Assembly: GCF_910592395.1 (NCBI RefSeq)
Contig: NC_088318.1
Span: forward strand, 11,656,349 to 11,720,348
Length of the DNA: 64,000 bases
Source: Lineus longissimus
Taxonomy: Eukaryota > Nemertea > Pilidiophora > Heteronemertea > Lineidae
Direction of reading: 5' to 3'
Positions 21,177-33,627 of this stretch are shown piece by piece. A program made the translations under genes and the position numbers. A model generated the notes under the pieces. It saw only the letters and a list, made by a program, of their open reading frames with translations, was not told where the DNA came from and searched no databases. The first letter of the stretch is position 1; each line of letters starts with the position of its first letter.

Positions 21177-24100
21177 ATGACTTCTTTAGTTCTAAGGAAG
21201 ACATTGACGAAATTTAGTAGATCAAAATTGGAGGAAAATGTGAAAAAATGGCGTTTTATATTCGAAAATGACATTTTTCGTCAAGTTAACTGGAAAAGTG
21301 GCAGCAAATATGAACTGATTGGTCAACTGGCAAGGTTATGCGCTGTGAGTAACCCAGGACAAGATCATGACATCATTGACATGTATATGTAACCCTGGAC
21401 GATAAGTGAAGACGGTGGTGCCGGAGGTAGCCACCATAAACACGAGACCTTAATTTTGTACCAGCCTGACCAGGCTGAGGTCGAGGAAGCCATAGGTCCT
21501 TACGTACAATGAACAAAAGAACATGTGGTGTGCAACTATTTGCTGCAGTGCTTGTTTGTTTGTTGTGGCCAGCAGTGACTATTTGTAATTTAGCCCCTTG
21601 CGCAATTGCATCTTAAATACATGCCCGCCAGATCGGCTGGTTGACATTTGTTAATTTTAGACAGCAACTCTATCATCTTACACTTACAGACTTAATGTCA
21701 GGAAATATGTAAAAAGTAAATCGAAGAAGTGTGATTCAGATTCTTGTCAGTTGGTTGCCTCATGTTGTACACATGTGTATGATGTTGGTTTGTTGTTTCA
21801 TATTTTCAGAAGAAAAAAGTTGCAATTCAAGATGTAGCTGACATAGATCTGTTGTGTAAGTACTGTCAGAGTCATAGACTTTGGCCAACCTGTGCATATC
21901 AGTGTTGAACACAAAAATATGTTCTGGTATAACTAACAAGTGCTGAAACCTAATCAGATGGTACTCAACTTCAAGCTTTTAACTTTTGATGTGCTTTAAA
22001 TGTTTACATGATGTTAGCATTGAATCCACTTGCCAGAAAAATAATCAAGTCTTCAGATTTAGAAGGGCAAACTATAGCGATTTACATGTAGATTGTCAAA
22101 ACACTGTACTGTGATAACCTTGATGCAATGCATATTAGTAATTAAGTATTACTAGTGTAACATGGAAGAAAACACAACAGTCCATTTCTGTTTTCATGTG
22201 CGGTTGGAAATCCGTGCATCTTCATATTGAAAAGTGTTGAGTACGTCACTGTAGATGAGATTTTGCAGTCAATTTTCTATACTTTCAGATATTCAGGAGC
22301 ACTCGAATGTAAAGAAATGGTGTGTCCACAAGCTGAAGAAAGTCCGAGGTAGTTACATGCAGAGCTTATTCTTACTGTCTTCATATTCTTGGTAATATAA
22401 AGTAGTCATGTTAGATGCCACTCATTTTGAGCAACAGTAACTCTCACCCTGCAGTGCAAGTGTATAGTCAAGAACGTTCTTTTGAATACACATTTGAAGC
22501 TAGGGCAATGCTCCAAGTTGGCTCATGGTCATACCCAGTAAAAGAGCTTGTTCCAATACCACTATTGAAGGTAACCTTTTTCGCAATTTCTGTCTTTGAT
22601 GAGCCCTGAAAAGAGATAAGTGAATGTGCTGCCAAACTGATTCAATTTACCACGACCTCATCATTTTCTTCATATTCAGGAAAATCCAAAAAGAAAACTG
22701 CAGTGATCACAGAGGAGTTTGTGGATGTCCTCGATGAATCTCTAAATAATTTGTTTGATGTGGTAAGGAGAGTTTTTGTCTATTCTTCTTCACTCATGAA
22801 CTGACAGTTTGAATAAGAATGATTCTAACACTTGCGCCTTTACGATGGCGTGCATCTTTCATTACATTTCTCACTTTACTCTGAAAATTGTCTTCTTTGA
22901 ACTTGCTCCAGGTTGTGTCTCTGAGAAAACACAAGGATGCCTTTTGGTTGCGCTTCCACTTTGATGCAGAGAGGGAGGAATACAAACCTGCAGACATCAT
23001 CTACATGGTTTACTACCCACACACTGATTATGTCTTGTTGACAGCCATAAAGCAGGCTCACAGGAGGGCCATACTGCAGGTAAGAAGTGGTCAATCACCA
23101 TTGTAGGCATGGCAAATGCCCTGTTTTGTAATTCCTCAGCTAAATCATACTTTCATGTTGAAAGCGGTACATTTACCCCAAAGTTGAGGCGAAGTAAATG
23201 TATGAATCATGATTCAGCAGATATTTGTCCATTAGGGCTGAGTTGAGTTTCTGTTAAAAGTCATATAGTGTGAAGGGTTAATCTAAGAGGCATACCAAGA
23301 TGGGTGACCAATATGATCATGCAGTTAAGAAGCACGAAGCTGGAGCCCTAGCAGATTTTCATCGTCTGAGACCACCTGTCGGGCTAGCCTGTGCAGAGAA
23401 GACGGTGTGTGTCTGGTACCGGTGTTGGGTAAGGTAATAATCTATATTCGGTCTTTGATATTCCAGGCATTGCAGGTGGCGATAGGATGTTCTGAAGTGA
23501 CTGAAATGAAACTGTCAGGAAAGTCTGTCACATCCTTGCTTCAACTCGCACTCAACAAGGATAGTCAGGTGAGCAACCTTCATGAAACTATTTTTTGTCT
23601 TGTTTTTTACAAAGACTGAAGTGGTTACGAATTGAGAAGAAGGGTTAAGCACGATACAAATAATCCTTCTATTATTCTGCTCTTCTCCAGTGTGGTTGAA
23701 GGCGTATTTTAAACCATTCTTCCTTTTAGTTCTCAACTTTGTCTTGGCCAATAAAATGACCCCAGTTCATTGACCCCTGTTTAGTGCACCAGCAGCTGTG
23801 AGAAATATTGCTTTTGTACCTAAGATGATTTTCCATGTCACTATTTTTCAGGGCTCCTTTAGCAAGTTCCGATTAAACCAAGTTGATGCTAACCCACTGT
23901 CTGTACGACAACGCCAGAAAAGAAAAGGTAATGCTTTCAACCAAACAGTCAATTTGTTTACAAAGTCACTTATGAAAGCCCAACCATTTTAAATTGTAGA
24001 TGAACTGATTTTCAATGAGATCTAGATGGAAGTTAAGAAATTTACTGAGTCGTATTCTAATTTTCCAAGGGATACAGAGAGCATCACAAGTCTGAAGACC

Positions 24101-24961
24101 TAAATTTTTCCCTTTCAAGAATTCAGATTAGTATACCAGTAATGATTACCCAATTTGAATTGTATATTTCGTTGCAGTTCCTGATGAAGATGATGACGCG
24201 TTGATTCATATCACCGATGAGAATATCGTCCAGAAACGTAGGCGTATAGACATCCTTCTGGATGTATTTGGTCCGAATGAGCAGCCTCAGTTGGAAAAGG
24301 TTGAATTCAGGGTAAGATAAACAGATTTGGTTTCCCTCTTTATTGCTCTGTGATTATATGGATTCTGAACTTGTTGGCTGTCTGGTCACAAATAAAGTAT
24401 CCAGATGCAGCTACAATGGGGTCAGAGATGTTGGCACTAGCACTTGAAAATCCCTGCTACGTGCCAACAATGTACCTGAGCCAACTTCACCCGATGGATT
24501 ATTGCAGTACATGAACAATTTAACCTGTCTCCTGTGTAGTTTGCCATGTATAAATAGATGGAAGCACTGAAATAAGTCATGGTGTTTGCTATTGAAAAAG
24601 CTGCAACTTGTCAGTATCATTGTCCATTCTAATTTTGTGGTAACCCATGAGGAATTGCAATTAAAGCTTTTGGTAATGATTACAAATACATAGTTGTTTA
24701 ACAGTTTTAACATTCAACTTCCAGCTTGACACAAAGTTTCGAGGACTGAAGCACGCACCTGGAATGCGTGAACGAACGGACCCATTCCGGTGCCGAGTGA
24801 AATTTGAAGGTGTGAGCGTTTTGAAGGGAATACGTGAGATGGCTGACAGGGGAATCTTGGACTCCAAAATGCCTGCGCATCTTCGCAATCTACACTCAAT
24901 GGGGAAGAATCAAATCACACTGGCTGAGAAAGATGAGGATGAAGGGACCCCACAGAAATGA
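21177..24961 (+). CDS. CENPN: Centromere protein N, complete coding region
   Basis: Nine coding exons join in frame: 21177-21344, 21810-21855, 22289-22348, 22680-22762, 22912-23079, 23467-23568, 23852-23927, 24178-24311, 24725-24961. All introns are GT-AG and the product is 357 residues (human CENP-N is 339). The N terminus (LRKTLTKF, then WRFIFENDIFRQVNWKSGSK) matches the pyrin-like domain; WLRFHF, YKPADIIYMVYYPHTDYVLL, ENIVQKRRR and LDTKFRGL follow the family through the CENP-L-binding half. Known role: reads the CENP-A nucleosome surface and, with CENP-L, anchors the constitutive centromere network at kinetochores. The basic pair R-K at residues 7-8 aligns roughly with the human pair implicated in CENP-A contact. 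The start is the first ATG in frame with the conserved domain. The C-terminal tail is acidic. Confidence 0.93.
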
Positions 24962-25392
24962 TAAATCACGTCTTTGCCATGTTTTACCTGGTTCATGAAA
25001 TCAAAACCTTTTCAATGTCTTGAGTAGAAATGGAGAATTATTTGATACTCTTTAATTGCAGGTGTTGATAGTTTGCATTGGTGTATTTTACATACTTTAT
25101 GAAATTCTTGTTTCGAATGCCATCACGGGTAGGAGGAGCTGGCTTTCTGACCACTTTTATATGTCTTCATCATCATTTCCACTTAGGTTTATTCGTTTGA
25201 ACTTTTTTGGGCAGTGTTTGTGTCTCAAATGCTCAAATGCTAAAAGTAGATAAAAAAGTTGCAGAATACCCATATCTTGCAACCTTCTGTGTGGAAATCA
25301 TGAATGTTAGTGTGATGTTGCATCGGTTTTTATTTTGTAAATATATGTTTTAGCGGTATCCAGATTCCAACAAATTTAGATACAAGTATTCA

Positions 25393-25398
25393 AATAAA
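25393..25398 (+). terminator. Candidate CENP-N poly(A) signal
   Basis: An exact AATAAA lies 432 bases after the CENP-N stop codon. The intervening sequence is AT-rich without coding features, as expected for a 3' UTR. Confidence 0.5.
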
Positions 25399-25789
25399 AA
25401 GAATGTTTCGATTAAGATTTTTCTTTTCTTTACTATGACACTTCTATCAATGATGGTCGGATGAGGTTTGTTCTCAGTTGGAGTTAGAATGAAGCATAGT
25501 TCCAGGAGCCTCATAGCCCTGTTGGTGACAGAGGTGGTATACCACACAACGGGACCCAAGGAGAACCCAGGTTTTTTGGTGAACTGGAATAAGTTCTTGG
25601 CCTCTCACACCTTTGAAAGAGGTGTACAGGAAGCAGAGACTGAACTCCAATGCTTTCACCACATTGCTTTCGCCAGGACAATCTAAAATGACAGACTGCA
25701 TCCAAGAACAGACTAACTGAGACAATGACGGGGACAGATTATGATGCTTAAGTTGACAGAGGCAAGTCCTGTATGGGTGACTGATTGAG

Positions 25790-26450
25790 ACATTGGCTTT
25801 AGTGAGTTTCCAAAATTAGGACAAATTGTGTGCCTTTCATCTCAATAATGGTGGGCTGATTGAGACAAAAACGAGGATATATTGAGATGCTGCAGTCAGC
25901 AGTGAGGTCAAGATGACTGATGTGATCGAGACATTGAAGTTGGACAGTCTCAAAATGAGGACTGATTGCGTGCCTTTGACCTCAAGGATGGTGGGCTGAT
26001 TGAGACAATAGCGAGGACATATTGAGATGCTGCAGTCAGCAGTGAGGTCAAGATGACTGATGTGATCGAGACATTGAAGTTGGACAGTCTCAAAATGAGG
26101 ACTGATTGCATGCCTTTGACCTCAAGGATGGTGGGCTGATTGAGACAATAGCGAGGACATATTGAGATGCTGCAGTCAGCAGTGAGGTCAAGATGACTGA
26201 TGTGATTGAGACATTGGAGTTGTAAAATCTCAAAATGAGGACTGATTGCGTGCCTTTGACCTCAAGGATGGTGGGCTGATTGAGACAAAAACGAGGACAT
26301 ATTGAGATGCTGCAGTCAGCAGACAGGTCAAGATGACTAATGTGATTGAGACATTGGAGTTGGAAAGTCTCAAAATAAGGACTGATTGTGTGCCTTTGAT
26401 CTCAAGGATAGTTGGCTGATTGAGACAAAAACGAGGACGGATTGTGACAT
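25790..26450. repeat. 140-bp tandem repeat, about 4.7 copies
   Basis: The word TGCCTTTGACCTCAAGGATG (or a close variant) recurs at 25831, 25971, 26111, 26251 and 26391, exactly 140 bp apart. Each unit also holds GTGGGCTGATTGAGACAA and ATTGAGATGCTGCAGTCAGC. Copies differ by few substitutions and no indels, which suggests recent expansion. It lies downstream of CENP-N. Confidence 0.95.
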
Positions 26451-26941
26451 AGCTCTCTAAGCTGCCAATGTGATTCCTTCTACAGAAGGCAGTTTCCCCT
26501 GAATTATGCAGACGACTGTCGCAATACTCACAGCAACCCATCCCTCGGCCAGCTGGTTATTTATTCCCACCGCCAATCGATAACCGGCAGTCGTCATAGC
26601 AGCGAGATGCGGAGCGCATCGTGTCATCTGTCTATGTTGTGTCTGTTTTACATACTTTAACAGCTGTATAAGGATTAAGTGCAGTTGAAAGGCAGACTGG
26701 TGAGTACAGAATTTCCTATTGGAAATTTAATTCTAAGTGATGCAATTAGGTGGACTGCAGCTGATACTGTTATGTCTGTGATATCATACATCATGAGCTG
26801 GGGCAGTTTATACAATATTCCCTCCATTCCATTTCCTTCCCAATACCATCCAGTTGTGCGAGTTCCAGTGGTTTCCAAGGTTTCCAGTGTAAAAACCCAG
26901 GGGCAGTGGTGCGCTATGTGTCCTTAATTTGGTGTAACCTT

Positions 26942-27188
26942 GGAGTACTAGTGGTAACTAGCTAGTTGCGCTTTGAACATGGTGACAGGCAAGTGAAAAT
27001 AAGAGCTTAATTGCCCCCTAATCAGCTGACAGTCCCCCCCCATCAACTGACAAAAACACCCTTACTAACAACACTATATTCTTTTATGTGTTGTCAGTGA
27101 GGGTGTGTCAGTGGAGGGGGGGCTATTGAGCTCTCATTTTCATGTGCCTGTGCACTGGTTACCAGTGAGTGACTTCTAGTATACTCCT
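26942..27188. mobile_element. Foldback element, about 250 bp
   Basis: The inner arms GTGAAAATAAGAGCTTAATT and its partner (reverse complement ATGAAAATGAGAGCTCAATA) both lead into CCCCC runs. Weaker pairing extends outward to GGAGTA...TACTCC at the tips. No coding content; read as a degraded MITE. Confidence 0.55.
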
Positions 27189-27495
27189 CCTCTCAATAGG
27201 AGTACCAAAATCCTGAATCTCAGTATGGAGTATGACTTGCTTCGAAGGTATAGGATAATGTGTGTTTGATTCAAATTGTATGTAATCAATGACAAACACA
27301 ACCTTGATCAGTTACTTTGGTCTACACTCGTGATGCATTGGACAGGCCTTGTCCTGTGGTGAACCAAGTAAGGAGATCCAATTAGGATGATGCAATGGAC
27401 TGCCTTGGGAGTCTACTATTGTCATGTCAGGTTATATCTGAATGTCACTTAATGAAATATGTGACAGTTGACACAATCTTTGATTAAGACAATTA

Positions 27496-27691
27496 CAGTG
27501 GATCCTCCCTTAGTGGGCACCTCTCTATTAAGGACAACCTCTCTATTAAGGACAACCGCTCTATTAAGGACACTAGTTTTGTTCCCAGATTGGTTGTTTC
27601 CATTCAATTTGACCTCTCTAATCAGGACATTTCTCTATTAAGGAGAGCACTTTTTAGTCCCGAGGGTGTCCTTAATAGAGAGGTTCTACTG
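27496..27691. mobile_element. Pogo-like MITE with TA target duplication
   Basis: Starts CAGTGGATCCTCCCTTAGTG and ends GAGAGGTTCTACTG, flanked by TA at 27494-27495 and 27692-27693. The interior matches the copies at 9801 and 18211 in the opposite orientation. An extra short ACCTCTCTATTAAGGACA unit makes it 18 bp longer than the copy at 18211. Confidence 0.85.
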
Positions 27692-27775
27692 TACAGTAAC
27701 TATAGCTTAAGAAAATTAAGTAAGATAGTCAGGACTACTGGGCCCACTTTCTGATGTCTACTTTCAGTCGAATAT

Positions 27776-28777
27776 GTCCACTATGTCCAAGTAAAATGGA
27801 AGGACACTCTAAGTAGGGTAATTAATGTAAAAAATGGTATAAAGCAGGGTGGAGTAATGTCCCCTATTTTATTCTGCATTTACTCGGATGAAATGCTACT
27901 GGACTTGAAACAGTCGAGTTACGGATGTTATATTGGCCAACAATTTGTAGGGGCATTGGCGTACGCCGATGATGTAGTTCTATTGTGCCCCACTAGACAT
28001 GGCATGCAGGAAATGCTTAAGATTTGTGATAGATATTCCGAGGAGTATAGATTATTGTTCAATGTCATTAAAACACACTTCCTATTGTTTGGAAAAGAAG
28101 CAGCCGATACTTTTTTAAGGTGGCAAAACAACAGACTTGAGGTAGAAGATATAGCAAATCACCTGGGCCATATCATAGGCCCCCACGCCGAGCAGACACT
28201 TATTGATCAAGCTATTGGAAACATGATTGCCCGAACTAATGCACTTGTCTCTGCATTTGGTCATTGCGACATTGATGTAAAATATCGCCTGTTCAAAACA
28301 TATGTCATGTGTTTATACGGCAGCGTACTGTGGGATTTTTCTTCTAGGCACATGGATAGACTGCTTACGACCTGGAGGAAATGTGTAAGGAAACTATTCA
28401 AATTACCGTATCGGACACACTCAAATTTGTTGCCTACTATATGCCGGGATATCAATCCGGAATTTCAGATGCACAGCAGGTTTTTAAAATTTTTTAAGAC
28501 TGCTCTGAGAAGTAATAATGAACTGGTTGAACTGTCTGCGAAATTAGTCATTTACGGAAGTGGTTCCTCCGTCGGGGGAAACATCAATGTACTATGTGAG
28601 AAGATAGGGACCGATAGGGACAACCTTATTAGAAGGGGTAACAAAGTCGGTGATATCGAAACGAATGACATAGGCAGTGTGATCAGGGATCTTATACTGA
28701 TGAGAGACAGGGGTGACTATCACCTCTTTGATAGAGATGAGCTGTCAGATACTATTACGCATCTAGCATGCGAATGA
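27776..28777 (+). pseudogene. 5'-truncated LINE reverse transcriptase
   Basis: The frame is open from about 27776 to a stop ending at 28777. It contains NGIKQGGVMSPILFCIYSDE followed by GALAYADDVVLLCPT, i.e. the conserved QGG..SP and catalytic YADD motifs of a non-LTR reverse transcriptase, then the thumb/connection region. The endonuclease and the first reverse-transcriptase blocks, including the earlier catalytic aspartate, are missing, so the copy cannot be active alone. The remaining frame has no internal stop, which suggests a fairly young insertion. The clade (perhaps CR1/L2/Rex-like) is not resolved. The element probably ends at the TA repeat near 28970. Confidence 0.85.
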
Positions 28778-28951
28778 TAAGTTGACCTTTGCCCCCCCCC
28801 GCGGCAGAGGATCCATGAGAATTTTTCTTTCATAAATAGACTTTGATACATGTATTTTGTTTTTACGTTCTTGTCTTGTTCAATGCACCTTTTCTTGTAA
28901 GCGCACAATGCACAATACTGTAAAATGTACAAGAGTACGATAAATAAACTA

Positions 28952-28969
28952 TATATATATATATATATT
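28952..28969. repeat. (TA)n microsatellite, likely LINE 3' tail
   Basis: A run of TA dinucleotides follows AATAAACT, about 175 bp after the LINE stop codon. Several LINE clades end in short microsatellite tails, so this probably marks the 3' end of the insertion. Confidence 0.6.
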
Positions 28970-28979
28970 ATCAAGTGTG

Positions 28980-31050
28980 TGGTACATAATCACTAAAACA
29001 TTTCATTAATAATTGAAATTTAATCCAACATCACTTCGGGCCCCAATTGCTGTTTGAAAGGCCAGAATCAGCTGTTTTCATGTTTCTACTCGAACAAGCT
29101 GATTCAAGATGTTGAGGTGGGTCACTCTGGAGGATGTTTCGAAATGGCTCAGGGGTTTGTTGCTTTGATTGTTCAGTGTCTCGGACATCATAGAATAGGT
29201 GTGTTGTTTCCCAAATGATCTATGGTTCTTGATAATGATATAAACCTGACCTTCACATCCCTCGATATAGCAGTGAACTATAGCAGTGTTCACTGCTTCA
29301 GTAGCTCTCCTGATATTTTATCAATCAAGCTGCTGCTGCCATGGCAACTAGGTGATTGTGATGTGGTCATCATTAGTGTGCACAGCTAGGCCACCACAAG
29401 ATGTGTTTTATAAACACAGAAATGTGCTCAAATTTTAAATATCCCAGACAGATGATAAGTCTGTTTTATAAGGAGGAAATCATCATGTCTATTCAAAAGA
29501 GCTATAGTCCGATACTACACCTTCCCTCCATGTAAACAAATTTAAAGTGGGCTAGTACTCATACATATATTCTAAAATGACCCCCATCTATTGTTTTTTA
29601 TTTAAAGGAAACCTGTCATGAAAACAGTTTTAAGAATAGGGATTTTAATTGGCCCGGTGGAAGTTGTCATTCATAAATCTGGTATAAAACAGTATTGTTG
29701 AAAGTCATATTGAGAATGTATTCACACAAAATGAAATTTACAAATTCGATTACAAATTTCAAATTTTTAACAATCAGTGTAGGCCTTTAATCTGGCCCAC
29801 CTGGTTTCCTGCCTGCATGGTCTCTCTAGAAAAAAGGAGTGTCTCAGGATAATGCTAGACCGAGGCAAACCTCCTTTAAACAAGCCTAAAAGATGAGGTA
29901 TATTTCATTGAATACGATATTTCAATCAAAAAAGGGGTTTTCGTTTGCAATTATCAACACATTAATATCACAGGCCTACAATAGGCCATTAAAACAGGCA
30001 CAATAGAGTTCAGTATATAAAGGTCAATTTTGTACTGGTACATTTGGGATTGGCATATATTTTTGCACTTTTTTATTAAAATACTAGGCCTACCCGAACA
30101 ATAGGTTACATATGTGAATAATAAGTACCGGAACATGTGTATCAAATTCCAGAAGTTCACTCCTCGTTCCACTCATGATCATGTTTGTATTCTTGCCCAA
30201 AGCACTTAATAAGAATCAGCTGATTGTGAAATGACCCCTTACAACATTTTGCTGATGCAATCTGATCGGGTAGTTTTCCATAGCTTTTCATCGACACTGC
30301 AACAGCACATATAATATGAGTAATAACAATCTGGCATAGCATTTAATTCTCGATCGTTAAGCAGTGCAGACGTATATCCAATATCTGCACATTTGTAATA
30401 TTGAACAGTGTTTTGTTTTCAATGGCTAAATTCTTTCTGCGCCGATTAACAATTTTACTAACTGTGATTCCTCCAAGTACAATGGACCAACATTTTTGTG
30501 AGTACTGGGTTAACCCCATCTTTTCATCTTTCTCCAGCATGATGCTTGATTTCCAGGTATCTAATATAAGGGCCTGAGGAGTCATGAGGCAGTGAGGACT
30601 GAGGATTCCTCTTAGAAAGATGGTGCTCTCTGCTTCCCAAATTCCTGGTCACTTTCATATTTTTTTCAGATAAGAGATGGGCCCCTCTTTCTTCCTGCCG
30701 GATCCACCTCTGAATACAGTTTTTTTGGGAATTTTCCTATATAAATGCATATTCCTACATTTAAGCTCAGCAGCAGTGCGAGTGGGGTTTGTCTTTTGGG
30801 GGTGCGTTTACCTTTGGAACTCAGGAACAGTATTTCTTGTTTTTCTATGAAGGTACTCCAGCACCATCTAATGCACTAGTAGCTTTACCAATTAACCGGA
30901 ACCTTTATTCAGTATAAAGCTATGTTAGCTTCATATTGCAACTTACTGCACTTCATGCAAATGGTTCAGTGCAGCTGAGGACAACTCATATATAACCCAG
31001 ATAATTGTGATTTTACATAACTGATGTTTTTTATTTCTCTTATGTCTTAC
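28980..31050. other. Non-coding interval before the UNC93 coding exon
   Basis: No protein similarity was recognised. The 3' part must contain the intron that ends at 31053 and, somewhere upstream, the non-coding first exon of the UNC93-like gene, which I cannot place. Confidence 0.45.
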
Positions 31051-31101
31051 AGGTTTCTGTGATGAGCAACTTTTAAATGAGAAGACAATCAACCATCTGT
31101 C

Positions 31102-33595
31102 ATGAAAAGTGAACGAGACAGTCCAGTCGGTACACGCCGGAGAACGAACAGCAACTCCACACCACCAATGGATAGACATAACTGTTACGATAATCTGGAT
31201 AAAGCAACTGTAAAAAAAATGGCCAGTACCGCTAAAGATGAGAATGAGGCTTGTACGTGTCATGCTGATGATGTCAGTAAATGTAGAAGTAGAGACTGTG
31301 TTGGTGAAAAGATTCGTAGTATGCCTCAGCCGGCCCATCTTGCTGCGTTAAGGGAATTTGACGATACCAAAGTTATACCAAATCAGAAAATTTCGCACAA
31401 AAATTGTGCAATGGTTGAAACCGATGAAGCGACGTTTATCTATCCTGAGGATAAAGTTGTATATCTGGAGTCGCCGGATTCATCTGATGAGGACCCAAAC
31501 AAAGATTCGTTGCAAAGTAACAGCAGTGGACGCGCCCTGTTAGCGCAGACGGCCCGTGAGATCTCGAGTAATGAGCGACTCCCAACGGTCCCCGAAGCAG
31601 CATTTGGGTCATGCATCAGCGTGACCAAGACTATGAAAGATGCGAGTAACATGGCACACCTGCTTCAAGCTGATCAACTTCCCAACAAATACACATATAT
31701 CAAGAATCATGTACTATTATGTATCAGTTTCATGTTCACATTCACATCCTTTTTTTCGGTGCGTACTCTGCAGAGTAGCATCAATCATGATGGAGGACTT
31801 GGACTCCTAGCCCTGAGCACATTTTACTGTTGTTATGTCTGTGGGTGCATCTTTGCCCCTCTAGTCATACAGAAAGCGAGACCAAAGTGGACCATGTTCT
31901 GTGGAATGATCGGACATCTCTTTTTCAATGCGGCCAACGTGTACCCAGCCTACTACACCCTCCTCCCGGGGGCATGCTTCGCTGGTTTCGGTACGGCCCT
32001 CCTCCTGATCGCACAGGGAACATACTTGTCGAGTATCGCATGTTCCTACTCCATCGTGACGCAGAAGAAGATTGAATACGTCATGACGACATTTGTTGGA
32101 ATCTTCATCCTGTTTCTTCAGACGGGACAAATCTTGGGCAACGTTATCTCATCTGTCGTTCTCAAGAATCTAGCACCTCTGATTGACCCTGAATTCTACC
32201 TGGGGACAGGAACCTCAAGTTTACAACCTGCTATTGTCGGGGAATCTCACGATCACCACACAAACCCACTGATGAATTTTTCCTCAGCGAATCTCCAAAA
32301 TGAAGAAGTGGTTGGGATCTTTGGCACAGGCGTCACCCAGAATCTCTCTGCACTTACTGGACCGCTACGCCATAATATGTCATTATGTGGCGCCAACTAT
32401 TGCCACTGGCATGTCTTAGATACGTCAATGTATGCAATCAGCCCTCGTGTCTTGTACGTCCTGATGGGCGTGTACACGTGTTGCATCATTCTGGCTCTCA
32501 TCACTAATGGCTGCTTCATCAACAAGCTCGACATCATCTTCCAAGTATCCAAGAAGTCTGTCTGGCAGCAGCTGACCAGTGTCGGTCACATGTACGCCGA
32601 CAAGAGGATGATGCTCATCTTTGCATTGTTGTGCTGGGATGCTTTCCTGCAGAGCTTTACATTTGGCGACGTAGTCAAGGTATGTACCATTCTTGAAGCA
32701 AACCCAAATTTGAGCTTCAACAGGGAAGGTCAAAGGCAGTAGCCACAACAAGCGATTTGTGACTGTGTTCCCTCTGTCCCACCTCGGTAACCTGGGTTCT
32801 CGCCTGTTCTCTCAGATATGCAAGGGACAAAGTCACAAGCCCTTTGCCTCTAAAGGCACTACTGGTAACTAGAACCAATGCTTTTTAATGAATGACACTT
32901 ATACCTTCATGAGGTTGCTGATCATGATGATACTCAATTTGTTTCAGGCGTTTACAACATGTAGCCTTGGTGTACACATGGTCGGTTATACTGTGATCTG
33001 TTATGGTTTGTGCGCATCCGTCATCGGGGCGATGTCGGGATTATTACAGAAACTCCTCGGACGAGTTGCTCTAATATCAATTGGTAAGTAATGGCCTGTA
33101 GTTTGTGTCCCTGTCCAATTTGAATTTGAGCCCATATATACCTCATTAACAGTATGTTCTGGTATAGTAAAGTCATGATCAGGAAACTTTAAATTGAATA
33201 GAGACATATTGTGATGGCACATATATACGTCATTACCGGAATAGCCTTTTACTAAAAGTTTCAATTTTTGCTTTTCAGGTGTTGCTGGATCTTATGGCTT
33301 GTTCTTTTTTCTGATGTTCTGGGCGCCTCACCCCCAGCAGAGTTACGTCATCTTCCTCATCTTTGGAGGCCTTGGTGTTGTCGATGGCATCATTATGACA
33401 CAGTGCAACAGTAAGTTTGAGATTTTTTATCTAAAAGTAAATCCTTGCTGATTTCAACTATGAATTCCCAGTTATTTTTTTGTTAATTGGTATAATGCCA
33501 GTTGACAATTGGAAAGATTTAGTGAGACTTAGCCCTTTCTTTTTAGCTCACCTCTTAGCAGAGGTGAGCTTATCCCATACCATGGCGTCCGTCGT

Positions 33596-33627
<32 letters not shown>

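Noticed and set aside
30943-31338. A 131-codon minus-strand frame opposite the UNC93 start
   Set aside because: It is the antisense of the UNC93 first coding exon and its 5' flank, and it matches nothing known.
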